Source: Betaproteobacteria bacterium
GTDB lineage: Bacteria > Pseudomonadota > Gammaproteobacteria > Burkholderiales > SG8-39
Length of the DNA stretch: 33,994 nucleotides
Reading direction: 5' to 3'
Assembly: GCA_011391185.1 (NCBI GenBank)
Contig: JAABRB010000003.1
Location: 1 to 33,994 of the forward strand
Below, one piece after another: positions 1 to 7,852 of this stretch. The notes beneath the pieces were generated by a model. It was given only the letters and a program-made list of their open reading frames with translations, was not told where the DNA came from and ran no database searches. Within the stretch, counting starts at the first letter, position 1; every line of letters starts with the position of its first letter. A program made the translations under genes and the position numbers.

Positions 1-281
1 CCCGCCGCCGTGCCGGTGCTCGTGATCGCCACGCCCAGGCCGCCCGAAACCCGCGCGTACGCATCCGCCATGTTCACTGCGCCGGGTTCGCTGCGCGCGG
101 GGACGAATCGGATCGGCACCGCACGCCCCTGTGCGTTGGCCGCGTCCGCCCGCTGTCCGAATGCGTCCAGGATCGGCATATTGTGTATGGAGATGACGCC
201 AAACGCCGTCCGCACGCCGCACCGCTCGAGAAACCGGGCGACAATCTCGCCCACCGTCGTACGCTCGCGATTTTCGGACAT
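1..281 (-). CDS. TPP-dependent enzyme, N-terminal part (cut by window edge)
   Basis: Reading from an ATG at 281, the visible 93 codons look like the N-terminal pyrimidine-binding domain of the acetolactate synthase / benzoylformate decarboxylase superfamily. An opening helix (TVGEIVARFLERCGVRTAFG) is followed by the segment RSEPGAVNMADAYAR, whose Glu sits where the family keeps the cofactor-activating Glu, and then by GLGVAITSTGTAAG. It starts 10 bp after the IclR stop, so it is probably the last or a late gene of the same operon. The ATG is the first in-frame start after that stop. The missing C-terminal two thirds would decide between carboligase, 2-oxoacid decarboxylase and oxalyl-CoA decarboxylase types. 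In this context a decarboxylase or C-C lyase acting on a ring-cleavage product is a reasonable guess, not a demonstration. Confidence 0.85.
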   Translation of the reverse strand, partial: MSENRERTTVGEIVARFLERCGVRTAFGVISIHNMPILDAFGQRADAANAQGRAVPIRFVPARSEPGAVNMADAYARVSGGLGVAITSTGTAA

Positions 282-291
282 GTCGGTATGC

Positions 292-1077
292 TTACGCCGC
301 GGCCTCGGCCGAACGGTAGTTGAGCTGAAACGAAAGGTCCGCCGCGGCGCGCAGCACCTGTTTTACCAGGCGTTCCCGCAGTTCGCCCGGCTCCAGGTTC
401 GGGCGTTGCGCGGTGATGCTGATCGCCGCAACGATCCGTCCACGCTCATCGCGAACCGGCGCCGCGATGGCCGAGATGCCCTGCTCGAAAAACGACTCGC
501 TCACCGCGTATCCACGCGCGCGATCGTCCTTGATGAGGCGCTTGAGGTCGGCAAGGGTTCGCGGCGACTTGGCGGAGATTTTCGGCAAGGTCGACGCCGC
601 CGGAAAAAGCGCGGCAAGCGCGCGATCATCCGTATCCGAAAGCAGCACCCGGCCGAGGATCGTGGCGTGTGCCGGCAGGCGCGTGCCGACGTTCACGTTG
701 CTCGCAAACGTCGATTGCGCGGCCGCCTTGAGCACCACGACGACCTCGCGTCCGTCCCGGATCACGATCTGCGCGGAGAAACCGGTCGCGTCGCGCAGCC
801 GCTCGATGATCGGCCGGGCGAGCTCCGTGAACTCGAGCGAGGCGATGTACTCGAACCCGAGTCGCAGCACCGCGGGACCCACCCGGTATGCGTCGTTCAC
901 GCGCTCGAGGAAACCGAGTTGCTCGAGCGTCTGCGTGATGCGAAACGCAGTGGACCGCGGAATCTGCAGCGCGCGCGCCATATCGGCGGCGCTCAGAACC
1001 TTCCGCGAGCGGTCGAAGAGCTGGAGCATGCGCAGGCCCCGCTCGAGGCCTGGAACGTTGTATCGCGGCGCGTTCAT
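292..1077 (-). CDS. IclR-family transcriptional regulator
   Basis: A 261-residue protein with the IclR layout. The N-terminal winged HTH (about residues 8-65, with LSAADMARALQIPRSTAFRI as the helix-turn-helix) is followed by an effector domain (about 80-255) containing FFEQGISAIAAPVRDERGRIVAAISI, a family hallmark. IclR proteins bind palindromic operators as dimers or tetramers and respond to small carboxylic or aromatic acids. The ATG at 1077 was chosen because it overlaps the hydrolase stop as ATGA and the protein then begins right before the HTH; a longer frame reaches 1221 but only reads through the hydrolase gene. Being inside the operon, it would be autoregulated. The palindromes near 7816-7851, upstream of the first gene, are its probable target. 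Whether it represses or activates cannot be read from the protein. Confidence 0.93.
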   Translation of the reverse strand: MNAPRYNVPGLERGLRMLQLFDRSRKVLSAADMARALQIPRSTAFRITQTLEQLGFLERVNDAYRVGPAVLRLGFEYIASLEFTELARPIIERLRDATGFSAQIVIRDGREVVVVLKAAAQSTFASNVNVGTRLPAHATILGRVLLSDTDDRALAALFPAASTLPKISAKSPRTLADLKRLIKDDRARGYAVSESFFEQGISAIAAPVRDERGRIVAAISITAQRPNLEPGELRERLVKQVLRAAADLSFQLNYRSAEAAA

Positions 1078-1937
1078 GCCCGGGCCTCCGGAAGGCAAGT
1101 TGCAGCGAAGTCCGCGATCAGCGCATTCACAAGCCCCGGAGATTCGACGTACGAGAGGTGTCCTGGCCCATCTAGCAACTGGTACACGGCGCGCGGAAAC
1201 GCGCCCGCGATCCGCTCGCAATCCTGCGCAGGCGTGATCGTATCGGCGCTCGTCGCGACCACCCGCACGGGGCCCGGGTAGCGCGCAGCATCATTCACCA
1301 GCGTACCGTGGGCGAGCATGCGAGCTGCCTGTGCATAGCCTTGCGGATCGATCCTGGCCTGGCTCCACATCGCAATCTCGCGCGCCTTGCGCGAGGCTGC
1401 TCCGGAAAGCATTCCGCCCGGGAGGTTCTCCGCCATGCCCTGAGGACCGAGCCGGGCAAGACGTTCGAGGCGCGACGCGAGCCGCCCCTCGCGCACCGCG
1501 GGTTCGGCGAGACCGTAGCCGCCGGCCGGATTCAGCAGTACGAGTCCGGCAACCCGCCCGGGACACGTTGCGGCAAAGCTCGTGGCCATCAGCGCGCCGA
1601 GCGAGCTTGCGACGAGGATCGGGTGCGTGACCTCGAGGGCAGTGAGAAATGACTCCAATGTCGCGGCATACTCGCCGGCCGACGGGGCTTCCGTTGCGAT
1701 CGGATCCGACTCGCCGTATCCCGGCGCATCCCAGGCGAACACCCGGAATGCCGTCGAGAGGCCTTCGAGCTGCTGCACCCAGGAGGCGGACTGGCTCCCG
1801 ATGCCGTGCAACAGCACGAGGTTCTTCGGACCCGCACCCGCCCGCCGATAGGAGATCCGACCGAGGGCGGTTTGCACTCTCGCGAGCGGATGAGGCGCGA
1901 AAAGCGAATCCACGCTGGCAAGGTCGGCGATGGTCAC
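1074..1937 (-). CDS. Alpha/beta-fold hydrolase
   Basis: A 287-residue alpha/beta hydrolase resembling meta-cleavage-product hydrolases. The oxyanion segment LLHGIG is at residues 42-47. The nucleophile elbow ASSLG (110-114) has Ser112, with Ala in place of the usual first Gly of GxSxG. The likely acid is Asp232 (ATSADTITP) and the general base His260 (DGPGHLSYVE). A cap region lies between about 140 and 210. The GTG at 1937 is chosen because it overlaps the cupin stop by 4 nt (GTGA); the longer frame up to 2513 merely shadows the cupin gene. The 3' end overlaps the IclR start. In an operon with a Rieske oxygenase, hydrolysis of a C-C or ester bond in a ring-cleavage product is likely, but esterase or lactonase activity is equally compatible with the sequence. 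Confidence 0.9.
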   Translation of the reverse strand: MTIADLASVDSLFAPHPLARVQTALGRISYRRAGAGPKNLVLLHGIGSQSASWVQQLEGLSTAFRVFAWDAPGYGESDPIATEAPSAGEYAATLESFLTALEVTHPILVASSLGALMATSFAATCPGRVAGLVLLNPAGGYGLAEPAVREGRLASRLERLARLGPQGMAENLPGGMLSGAASRKAREIAMWSQARIDPQGYAQAARMLAHGTLVNDAARYPGPVRVVATSADTITPAQDCERIAGAFPRAVYQLLDGPGHLSYVESPGLVNALIADFAATCLPEARA

Positions 1938-2476
1938 GCGCGCTTGATTTTCGCGAGCGGGTGATCGGGCGGATAGGTCGGCGTGATCGGCTTCGATGAG
2001 CCGAGCATCACGCACATCAGCGCATCCTCCTCGCCGATATTGATCTCGCCCCGGTAGACGCCTGGCGGGACGGAGATCAGTTCGCGGTCCGTGATCACCG
2101 CTTCCCAGCGCTCGCCGTCCTTCTCGCACGTGACTTTCACCTTGCCACGAATCAGGAAGAAGATTTCCTCGACGTCGGTATGGATGTGCATGGGCCCTTC
2201 CGCCCCCGCGGGAAGGAGCATTGTCGAGAACGTGAAGTGCTCGGCCGGAACGACGTTGACGTCCGATTTCACGCCGGTTCCGCCGGTGCCCACGTACCGC
2301 ATCTGCGCACGGCGGTACTTCGGGTCGTAGTCGGCCTGGAACTTGAGCGCATTCCAGTCGTACGTGCGGCTGGCGAGGCGCACAACACGCGACTCCATCC
2401 AGTCCGCGAAGCTCGCGCCCTCCGGCCGGTCCCACGACCGCGCGGCCTGCTTCTCCTTCACTGCCCGATTGCTCAT
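1934..2476 (-). CDS. Single-domain cupin protein
   Basis: A 180-residue protein with one cupin barrel. Motif 1 is clear: GPMHIHTDVEEIFFLIRG (residues 94-111) gives His97, His99 and Glu103 or Glu104 as metal ligands. Motif 2 (VPPGVYRGEIN, about 136-146) keeps the Pro-x-Gly and Asn, but Arg142 stands where the third metal-binding His is expected. The start at 2476 has a strong Shine-Dalgarno (GGAGGAAA). It lies 23 bp behind the SDR stop and overlaps the hydrolase GTG by 4 nt, so the two are translationally coupled. Cupins in such operons can be ring-cleaving dioxygenases, isomerases or sensors. The altered motif 2 argues against assuming a standard dioxygenase. Confidence 0.88.
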   Translation of the reverse strand: MSNRAVKEKQAARSWDRPEGASFADWMESRVVRLASRTYDWNALKFQADYDPKYRRAQMRYVGTGGTGVKSDVNVVPAEHFTFSTMLLPAGAEGPMHIHTDVEEIFFLIRGKVKVTCEKDGERWEAVITDRELISVPPGVYRGEINIGEEDALMCVMLGSSKPITPTYPPDHPLAKIKRA

Positions 2477-2499
2477 GTCTTTCCTCCGTCAACCTTCGT

Positions 2500-3231
2500 T
2501 CAATGCATCGCAAAACCGCCGTTCACGGCGAGCAACTGTCCGGTGATGAAACCGGAGTCCTCCGAGAGAAGGAACGTCACCGCGCCGCACACGTCGTCCG
2601 GCACCTGCGCCCGGCTGATCGCACGTCCTTCGACGTACAGCGCGTGCCGCCCGGCCGGCACGGTTTCGGTCGCCTCCACGAGCGTCAGCCCCGGCGCCAC
2701 GGTATTCACCGTAATGCCGCGTGATCCGAGCTCGCGCGCCATGGCACGCGTCATCGCGGACACGGCGCCCTTGCTCGCAACGTAAGCAAGCAGGTTCGGC
2801 GCCCCCCAGAGCGCCGTATCGGAACCGATGTTGACCACACGGCCGTTTCCCGACGCGGCGAGATGCGGGACCGCGGCGCGCGTGGCGAGCCAGGTACCGC
2901 GCACGTTGACCGTCATCACGCGATCCCAGGTCTCGACATCCAGCTCGTCGAGCCCCTTGCCGCCCGAGCTGGTGACCGCTCCACAGTTCACGAGCCCGTC
3001 CAGGCCCCCCAGTGCGGCGACCGCGGCGGCCACGCCGGACTCGATCGATGCCGGGTCGGCGAGGTTCATCGGCACGAACGCCGCGCCGATCTCCTTTGCG
3101 GCCGCCCGCCCGACGTCCTCGAGAATGTCCGCGATCGCGACGTGGGCCTCGGCGGCAACCGCGCGTTCCGCGAACGCGCGCCCGAGGCCACGGGCGCCGC
3201 CGGTAATCAGGATGCGTCGGTTACGAAGCAT
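2500..3231 (-). CDS. Short-chain dehydrogenase/reductase (SDR)
   Basis: A 243-residue classical SDR. The nucleotide-binding TGGARGLG is at residues 10-17, the structural Asn at 109 (NVRG), the catalytic Ser at 137 (NIGSDTALWG), and the Tyr/Lys pair at Tyr150 and Lys154 (YVASK). The C-terminus ends in the usual TGQLLAVNGGF. Asp35 (ADILED) at the end of beta-2 suggests NAD(H) preference, which would fit oxidation of a diol formed by the oxygenase. The gene lies between the oxygenase (19 bp gap) and the cupin. The ATG at 3231 is the natural start just before the Rossmann fold. Substrate is not determinable; a cis-dihydrodiol or hydroxy-acid dehydrogenase is the operon-based inference. Confidence 0.93.
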   Translation of the reverse strand: MLRNRRILITGGARGLGRAFAERAVAAEAHVAIADILEDVGRAAAKEIGAAFVPMNLADPASIESGVAAAVAALGGLDGLVNCGAVTSSGGKGLDELDVETWDRVMTVNVRGTWLATRAAVPHLAASGNGRVVNIGSDTALWGAPNLLAYVASKGAVSAMTRAMARELGSRGITVNTVAPGLTLVEATETVPAGRHALYVEGRAISRAQVPDDVCGAVTFLLSEDSGFITGQLLAVNGGFAMH

Positions 3232-3250
3232 GGCGTCTGCGCCGCGCCTC

Positions 3251-4309
3251 TCAGGCCACGGCCTGTCCGGACCCGGCGGTGGCTGTCTGTGCCGTCCGAT
3301 GCGCCTCGAGCGCCTTCACCTGCTCCTCTGCGCGTTGCTGCATGATCCGGCGCACGCGCGCGAGCCCGGTGTCATGCTGGTAGAGGAACTCCCGTGAACG
3401 CGCATCAGGCGCCATGTGCTCGAGCACCACGCGGTCCTGCTCCAGCACGGCCCAGTGGAGACCTTCCAGCTTCGTGCGGTACATGAATTGCCAGACGTCG
3501 CGCATCCATCCGGAGCACTTGCGGGCCCGCCAGAAGAACACCAGACAGTGGTCCTCGTCGACCGGCGTGGCGAAGCCGACGATGTAGAAGCTGCCTCCCG
3601 GGCCGGCACTCGGGCGGTAGGGAATCGACAGGCGCAGCCAGGTGGCACCGCTCGCCCCGAACTCGACCCAGTCGAAGTTGACGTCCCGTTGCGTCGTCTT
3701 TTCAAATGAGAAACCGGTCGGCGTCTTCCTGATCTGCATGTTCGCGGTCTTGTCCCCGAACGCCATCGAATGGGAAGCCGCATGCAGGTACGCGCCGTGC
3801 ATCGGGTCCATGACGTTGTCGATCGCATACCGGTAATTGCACTTCCACTTGGCGAAGCAGACGATTGCACCGTACTCGGGACTCGCAAGCTCCTCCGGAA
3901 GCTCCAGCGGGCAAGGCTTGGGATGCGCCTCGTCACCGAAGTAGACGAAGATTGCGCCCCGGATTTCCTGCACCGGGTAGCTCCTGACCGCTTTCTGGCC
4001 CTCGAGCGGGCAGTTGGGGGCAGCCGGCACCTTTCGTACCGTGCCTGTTCCGTCCACCTCGACGCCGTGATACCAGCAGGCCACGCGGTCGCCCAGGTTC
4101 CAGCCGAGCGACAGGCGCGCGCCCCGGTGCGGACAGCGGTCCTCGGTTGCGTGCGGCGTGCCATCGCCGTCGCGCCAGAGCACGAGGTTCTCCGACAGGC
4201 GCCTGACGCCGACCGGTGCCCCTGCAAGCGCCCAGCTCGGGAGCACCGGATACCATTGATTGAGCAACCCGCGGTTGACCAGCCGCTCTACGGATTCCGC
4301 AATACCCAT
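3251..4309 (-). CDS. Rieske non-heme iron oxygenase, alpha subunit
   Basis: A 352-residue terminal oxygenase. The N-terminal Rieske domain shows the 2Fe-2S motif CPHRG...CWYHG with Cys59, His61, Cys78 and His81. The C-terminal catalytic domain has DNVMDPMHGAYLHAASH, giving His171 and His176 as mononuclear iron ligands and Asp168 or Asp164 as the inter-subunit bridge. The length and the absence of a beta-subunit gene fit the alpha-only (phthalate 4,5-dioxygenase or vanillate demethylase-like) class. The start at 4309 has a purine-rich ribosome site (GGGAGAGGG); the longer frame to 4429 has none and overlaps the upstream gene. A Rieske ferredoxin opens the operon, but no flavin reductase is seen, so electrons must come from a protein encoded elsewhere. 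The substrate is unknown. Confidence 0.94.
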   Translation of the reverse strand: MGIAESVERLVNRGLLNQWYPVLPSWALAGAPVGVRRLSENLVLWRDGDGTPHATEDRCPHRGARLSLGWNLGDRVACWYHGVEVDGTGTVRKVPAAPNCPLEGQKAVRSYPVQEIRGAIFVYFGDEAHPKPCPLELPEELASPEYGAIVCFAKWKCNYRYAIDNVMDPMHGAYLHAASHSMAFGDKTANMQIRKTPTGFSFEKTTQRDVNFDWVEFGASGATWLRLSIPYRPSAGPGGSFYIVGFATPVDEDHCLVFFWRARKCSGWMRDVWQFMYRTKLEGLHWAVLEQDRVVLEHMAPDARSREFLYQHDTGLARVRRIMQQRAEEQVKALEAHRTAQTATAGSGQAVA

Positions 4310-4322
4310 ATCCCTCTCCCGC

Positions 4323-4691
4323 TTACCCGAAGGCAAGCTTGCCCAGCTCGCGAAACGTCGACTGGAAGTTCGCCTCGGTCCAGGCTTCCCCGCCCGGCGT
4401 GCGCATGCCCTCGCGGTTGAGCGCGACAACGATGTCCGGCAGCTCGTAGACGCGCTCCGCGAACATCTGCTCGAGCGCTGCGGCGAGGGCCTCCTCGTAT
4501 CCGGTCGGCATCGCCGGGCGGGTCTGCCAGACGATCAGCTCGCGATCCTCGCCGTCGAAGATCTGCCCGGCTCCCGCGGTCTTGTTGGGCTGCGGGTCGC
4601 GGTATGGCTCGATGTACCGGTTGAAGTCCGCGACAACTTCCGCGGTGTTCGCGCTCGGAACGTGCGTCCGTATCATTCCCGTCTCTGACAT
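4323..4691 (-). CDS. Small recombinase-like helix-turn-helix protein
   Basis: A 122-residue protein. The C-terminal part (about residues 75-122, including ELPDIVVALNREGMRTPGG and EAWTEANFQSTFREL) closely resembles the helical recombinase domain of large serine recombinases, where similar 'LN..GI.TP.G..W' segments occur. There is no resolvase catalytic domain. The N-terminal half contains RYIEPYRDPQPNKTAGAGQ and shows no recognised fold. The start at 4691 has a good Shine-Dalgarno (GGGAGG). It sits between the ABC permease (22 bp) and the Rieske oxygenase (13 bp), and small proteins of this kind are known neighbours of Rieske oxygenases. It could be an accessory subunit or a DNA-binding protein; neither role is shown here. 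Confidence 0.75.
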   Translation of the reverse strand: MSETGMIRTHVPSANTAEVVADFNRYIEPYRDPQPNKTAGAGQIFDGEDRELIVWQTRPAMPTGYEEALAAALEQMFAERVYELPDIVVALNREGMRTPGGEAWTEANFQSTFRELGKLAFG

Positions 4692-4713
4692 CTCGCCTCC
4701 CTGTATCTTCCGG

Positions 4714-5496
4714 TCAGACCGTGACGTGCTGCGCCTTCGGCATGTAGTGCAACACGCGGCGTTCGAAGAACACCACGCCCGCGTACGCGGCAATACCGAT
4801 CACCGTGAGCAGGATGATCGTGACGAAGACCATCGCCGTGTTGCCCTGCCCTTCGCCGTAGGTCAGCAGGTAACCCAGCCCGAGATTCCCGCCGACGAGC
4901 TCGCCGACCACCACGCCGATCACCGCGAGCGTTGCAGCAATGCGCAATCCGGAGAACAGCGGAGCGAGCGACGCGGGATACTCGATCATTCGAAAAATCT
5001 GGAATCGCGTGGCCGAAAACGAGCGCGCGAGATTCACCATGTCGGGATCCACCGTACGGACCGCCGTCAACACGTTGACCATGACTGGAAAGAACACGAT
5101 GAGGATCGCGACGAGGATCTTCGGATAGACCGTGTAGCCGAGCCACATGACGAACAGTGGCGCGAACGCCACCTTGGGCGCGATCTGCAGCGCCAGAATG
5201 TAGGGCGAAAGGATGACTTCCGCGCGAGGTGCGACGCCGAGGATGAAACCGATCACGACGCCGAGCAACGAACCGAGCACGAAGCCCACGACGACTTCCA
5301 TCGACGTGATGCCCGCGTGATACCAGAGGCGCTCGTTCGCGCTCATGCGCAGAAACTCCTCCCAGACCCGTGAAGGCGGAGGCAGGATGAACTGGGGAAT
5401 CTTCGCCAGCGCCGGCAGCCACTCCCACGCCGCGAGAAAAGCGAGCAGCACGGCGATGCTCGCCAGCGCCGTGCCGCCACCCCCGTTCCTGCCCAT
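4714..5496 (-). CDS. ABC transporter permease, NitT/TauT (SsuC-like) family
   Basis: A 260-residue inner-membrane permease of the nitrate/sulfonate/taurine type, with about six hydrophobic segments (roughly 10-27, 65-90, 97-115, 125-145, 185-205 and 222-245). The cytoplasmic coupling loop 'ARSFSATRFQIFRMIEYPAS...GLRIAATLAVIGVVVGE' is the EAA-type ATPase contact. It forms a complete importer with the adjacent binding protein (28 bp upstream) and the ATPase. The ATG at 5496 has its purine-rich stretch (GGGAAG) unusually close, so the start is only moderately certain. Such importers carry sulfonates, nitrate, thiamine precursors or aromatic acids; the operon points to an organic acid. Confidence 0.92.
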   Translation of the reverse strand: MGRNGGGGTALASIAVLLAFLAAWEWLPALAKIPQFILPPPSRVWEEFLRMSANERLWYHAGITSMEVVVGFVLGSLLGVVIGFILGVAPRAEVILSPYILALQIAPKVAFAPLFVMWLGYTVYPKILVAILIVFFPVMVNVLTAVRTVDPDMVNLARSFSATRFQIFRMIEYPASLAPLFSGLRIAATLAVIGVVVGELVGGNLGLGYLLTYGEGQGNTAMVFVTIILLTVIGIAAYAGVVFFERRVLHYMPKAQHVTV

Positions 5497-5524
5497 GCTT
5501 CCCGCGCCCGGCCGCGTCGCCCGC

Positions 5525-6508
5525 CTACTTGACGAACCGGTTGGTGTAGAGCTCGTCGATCGGGCTCGCCTTCGGCACGATGCCTTCCTTCACATAGAAC
5601 GCCTGAACCGATTCGAGGCGCTTGGGATCCATCTCCCCGAGCTTTTTCTGCCCCGGGTACACGTAGACGTTATAGAGCTTGAACACTTCCGCGATGGTGG
5701 CGGCCTTGCCTTTGTGTTGCGGGACGGCATCCGCGTAATCCTGCGCAGCGGCGGTCGGGTCCTTAATGATGTCCTGCAGCCCCTTGAGTGTGGCGCGCAC
5801 CAGCTTCTCGATCAGCTCGGGACGCTTCTGGATCGTCTCGTCGGAGGCAAGAATCGCCTGCGCCATGCTCTCGAAGTAGTCATCCGAGGAGAAGATCCTG
5901 ACCTTTGCGCCCGCGTCCTGCGCCGACACGATCCAGTCCGGGACCGCGGCCATCGCATCCGCCTTGCCGGAAGCGAACAATTGCCACACACCCGCCGGCC
6001 CCGCGGCCTGGGCATTGACATCGTTCTTGGTGAGTCCCGCGCTTGCCAGCATTCCCTGCAGTGCGTAGAAGGTCGTATCCTGGTAGGCGAGCGTCGTGAT
6101 CGTCTTGCCCTTGAGATCCTTCGGGCCGTTTATCCCCTTGTCCGCGTGCACGACGAGCTGGGTAAGGGATTTCCCGCCGAGCAGTGCGACGGCCTTGACG
6201 GGTATGCCCTGGGCGCGCGCAATGATCGGCGTGTCGCCGATTGCGCCGCCGATCGGTGCGTTGCCTGCGCCGACCTGCTTCGCCACGTCGACGCCGCCTT
6301 TACCGACGACGAAATTGACCTTCAACCCTTCCTTCGCGTAGTAGCCGCGGGACTGCGCGAGCATCCAGGGGCCGAAAGCGGGCAGAAAGGCCGGTGCAGG
6401 CAGGAGGTACGTCACCTCCTCCATCTGTTGCGCCTGGACGGGTGTGGTGAACACGGTTACGAATGCGAACGCCACTGCTGTCTTGAAAAACCGGCGCTTG
6501 TTGATCAT
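5525..6508 (-). CDS. ABC transporter substrate-binding protein, NitT/TauT type
   Basis: A 327-residue periplasmic binding protein. A clear signal peptide (basic MINKRRFFKT, hydrophobic core, likely cut after PVQA, residue 26) precedes a NMT1/SsuA-like fold (YYAKEGLKVNFVVGKGGVDVAKQVGAGNAPIG...DTPIIARAQGIPVKAVA). There is no lipobox. The start at 6508 lies behind a very strong Shine-Dalgarno (AAAGGAGGAGG), fitting the high level needed for a binding protein. It follows the ATPase stop by 31 bp and precedes the permease. The protein defines the specificity of the importer and therefore the entry substrate of the operon, but its ligand cannot be read from sequence. Confidence 0.93.
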   Translation of the reverse strand: MINKRRFFKTAVAFAFVTVFTTPVQAQQMEEVTYLLPAPAFLPAFGPWMLAQSRGYYAKEGLKVNFVVGKGGVDVAKQVGAGNAPIGGAIGDTPIIARAQGIPVKAVALLGGKSLTQLVVHADKGINGPKDLKGKTITTLAYQDTTFYALQGMLASAGLTKNDVNAQAAGPAGVWQLFASGKADAMAAVPDWIVSAQDAGAKVRIFSSDDYFESMAQAILASDETIQKRPELIEKLVRATLKGLQDIIKDPTAAAQDYADAVPQHKGKAATIAEVFKLYNVYVYPGQKKLGEMDPKRLESVQAFYVKEGIVPKASPIDELYTNRFVK

Positions 6509-6539
6509 CGTCTTCCTCCTCCTTTGGTGACACTCGGGA

Positions 6540-7331
6540 CTACTCGGTTTCGATTCGCTCACCCACCTGCAGGAGCGACATCAGCTCGGCGACGTAAGCA
6601 CCCACGCGCGGGTCGCGCCTGCGGCGCATCGGATCATCGCGACCCGGGATGTCGATCACGATCTCCTCGATGATCGTCCCCGGACGCTCGCTCATGACGT
6701 AGACCCGGTCGGAGAGGACGATCGACTCCACGAGATCGTGCGTGATCAGCAAGGCGGTCTTGCGCTCGGTGGCGAGCGTCTGTGCGAGATCCTGCTGCAG
6801 CACCATCTTGGTCTGCGCATCCAGGGCGGAAAAGGGCTCGTCCATCAGGAGCACCGCCGGGTCCACCGCGAGCGTCCGCGCTAGGGCCGCGCGCTGGCGC
6901 ATGCCGCCGGAGAGCTGGTGGGGGTAGTGGTTCTCGAAACCGCCGAGATGACACTTCGTGAGGAGCTCGAGTGCGCGCCCGCGCCGGTCACTCGCAGCCG
7001 CGCCCCGAATCTCGAGTCCGAGCTCGGCGTTCTCGCGAATCGTCCGCCACGGCAGAAGAAGATCCTTCTGCAGCATGAACGCGACCTGCTCGTTCGGGCC
7101 GTCCACCCGCGCCCCGTCGACTTCCACCGTGCCTCCGGTAGGCAGGTAGAGCCCGGAGCCCATATTGAGAAGCGTGCTTTTGCCACAGCCGCTCGGCCCG
7201 ATGAGGGAAGCGACCTCGCCATCGGCGATTGCGAGCGTCACGTTCCGCACCGCGAGCACGTCCTTCTCGCCGGGGCGCTTGGCGGGGAATCGCTTGCTGA
7301 CATCCTTGAACGCGATGCGGCTCTCGGCCAC
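6540..7331 (-). CDS. ABC transporter ATPase, NitT/TauT (SsuB/TauB) family
   Basis: A 263-residue nucleotide-binding subunit with every canonical motif: Walker A GPSGCGKS (45-52), Q-loop Gln88, signature LSGGMRQR (140-147), Walker B LLMDEP (161-166), D-loop SALD, and switch His198 (ITHDL). It would energise the permease and binding protein encoded just downstream. A GTG at 7331 is preferred because AAGGA lies 9 nt before it; a GTG at 7349 in the same frame, six codons earlier, has no ribosome site. It is preceded by the ferredoxin gene with an 84-bp gap that shows no obvious terminator. Confidence 0.93.
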   Translation of the reverse strand: MAESRIAFKDVSKRFPAKRPGEKDVLAVRNVTLAIADGEVASLIGPSGCGKSTLLNMGSGLYLPTGGTVEVDGARVDGPNEQVAFMLQKDLLLPWRTIRENAELGLEIRGAAASDRRGRALELLTKCHLGGFENHYPHQLSGGMRQRAALARTLAVDPAVLLMDEPFSALDAQTKMVLQQDLAQTLATERKTALLITHDLVESIVLSDRVYVMSERPGTIIEEIVIDIPGRDDPMRRRRDPRVGAYVAELMSLLQVGERIETE

Positions 7332-7415
7332 TCGTCCGGTTCCTTCCACTCGGCGCCGCGTCGGCCGGCGCCAGCTTCGATGCGAGTCTCGGCGGCCGCC
7401 CGCCGGACGTTCAGA

Positions 7416-7730
7416 TCAATCGATCCCTACGAGAACCGTATCGCCCTCGACCTTGACCGGGTAGCACTTGAGGTCTCGCCCGGCCGGCTCGCGGGTGCAG
7501 CGGCCGGTGGGAATGTGAAACTTGGCGCCATGCAGGGGGCACTCGATTTCCTCACCCTCCACGAACCCCTGCGAGATGAGCGCGTAGGCATGCGGACACA
7601 CGTCCTCGAGCGCGTAGAATTTTCCGTCGACAACGTAGACGCCCACTTCCCGGTCCCCGATCCTGGTCGACAGCGGCTGGTCATCCGCGATGTCGCTCAG
7701 GGTTCCCGCCACATGCCAACTGGTGGCCAT
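7416..7730 (-). CDS. Rieske-type ferredoxin
   Basis: A 104-residue soluble Rieske protein. The motif CPHAYALISQG...CPLHGAKF gives cluster ligands Cys45, His47, Cys64 and His67. The size and absence of a signal peptide fit the BphF/NdoA/CarAc type that passes electrons from a reductase to a Rieske oxygenase, here probably the alpha subunit at 3251-4309. It is the first gene of the operon, at a distance from its oxygenase, with the transporter genes between them. The ATG at 7730 starts right at the fold; its ribosome site is weak. The frame is open to 7838 (with other ATGs), but those codons lie in or next to the operator region and the leader repeats. Confidence 0.92.
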   Translation of the reverse strand: MATSWHVAGTLSDIADDQPLSTRIGDREVGVYVVDGKFYALEDVCPHAYALISQGFVEGEEIECPLHGAKFHIPTGRCTREPAGRDLKCYPVKVEGDTVLVGID

Positions 7731-7753
7731 CACGGTCTCGGGACGCTCGCTGT

Positions 7754-7790
7754 GGGTTGTGACGCTGGGTTGTGACGCTGGATTGTGGAC
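7754..7790 (-). repeat. Tandem 13-bp repeat in the operon leader
   Basis: GGGTTGTGACGCT occurs twice without a gap (7754-7766 and 7767-7779), followed by a degenerate third unit (7780-7790). It lies in the untranslated leader between the proposed transcription start and the ferredoxin ATG. No function is evident; it may simply be a slippage product. Confidence 0.75.
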
Positions 7791-7815
7791 GATGGGCAGG
7801 ATGTTCCATTCATGC

Positions 7816-7851
7816 ATGTTCCATATGTGAAACATCATTCCATTTGCGGAA
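7816..7851. promoter_or_regulatory. Probable IclR operator region (two palindromes)
   Basis: ATGTTCCATATGTGAAACAT (7816-7835) is a 20-bp inverted repeat with 8 of 10 pairs matching. A second dyad, TTCC-N6-GGAA, lies at 7838-7851, with its centre 19 bp from the first, and an extra GTTCCAT half-site is at 7803-7809. TGGAA/TTCCA dyads are the known style of IclR-family operators, and an IclR gene belongs to this operon. The dyads fall at and just downstream of the expected transcription start, a position typical of repression. Confidence 0.6.
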
Positions 7852-7852
7852 C

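Noticed and set aside
10..1281. 423-codon plus-strand frame at the left edge
   Set aside because: It is opposite the TPP enzyme and IclR genes, both with family motifs, and shows none itself.
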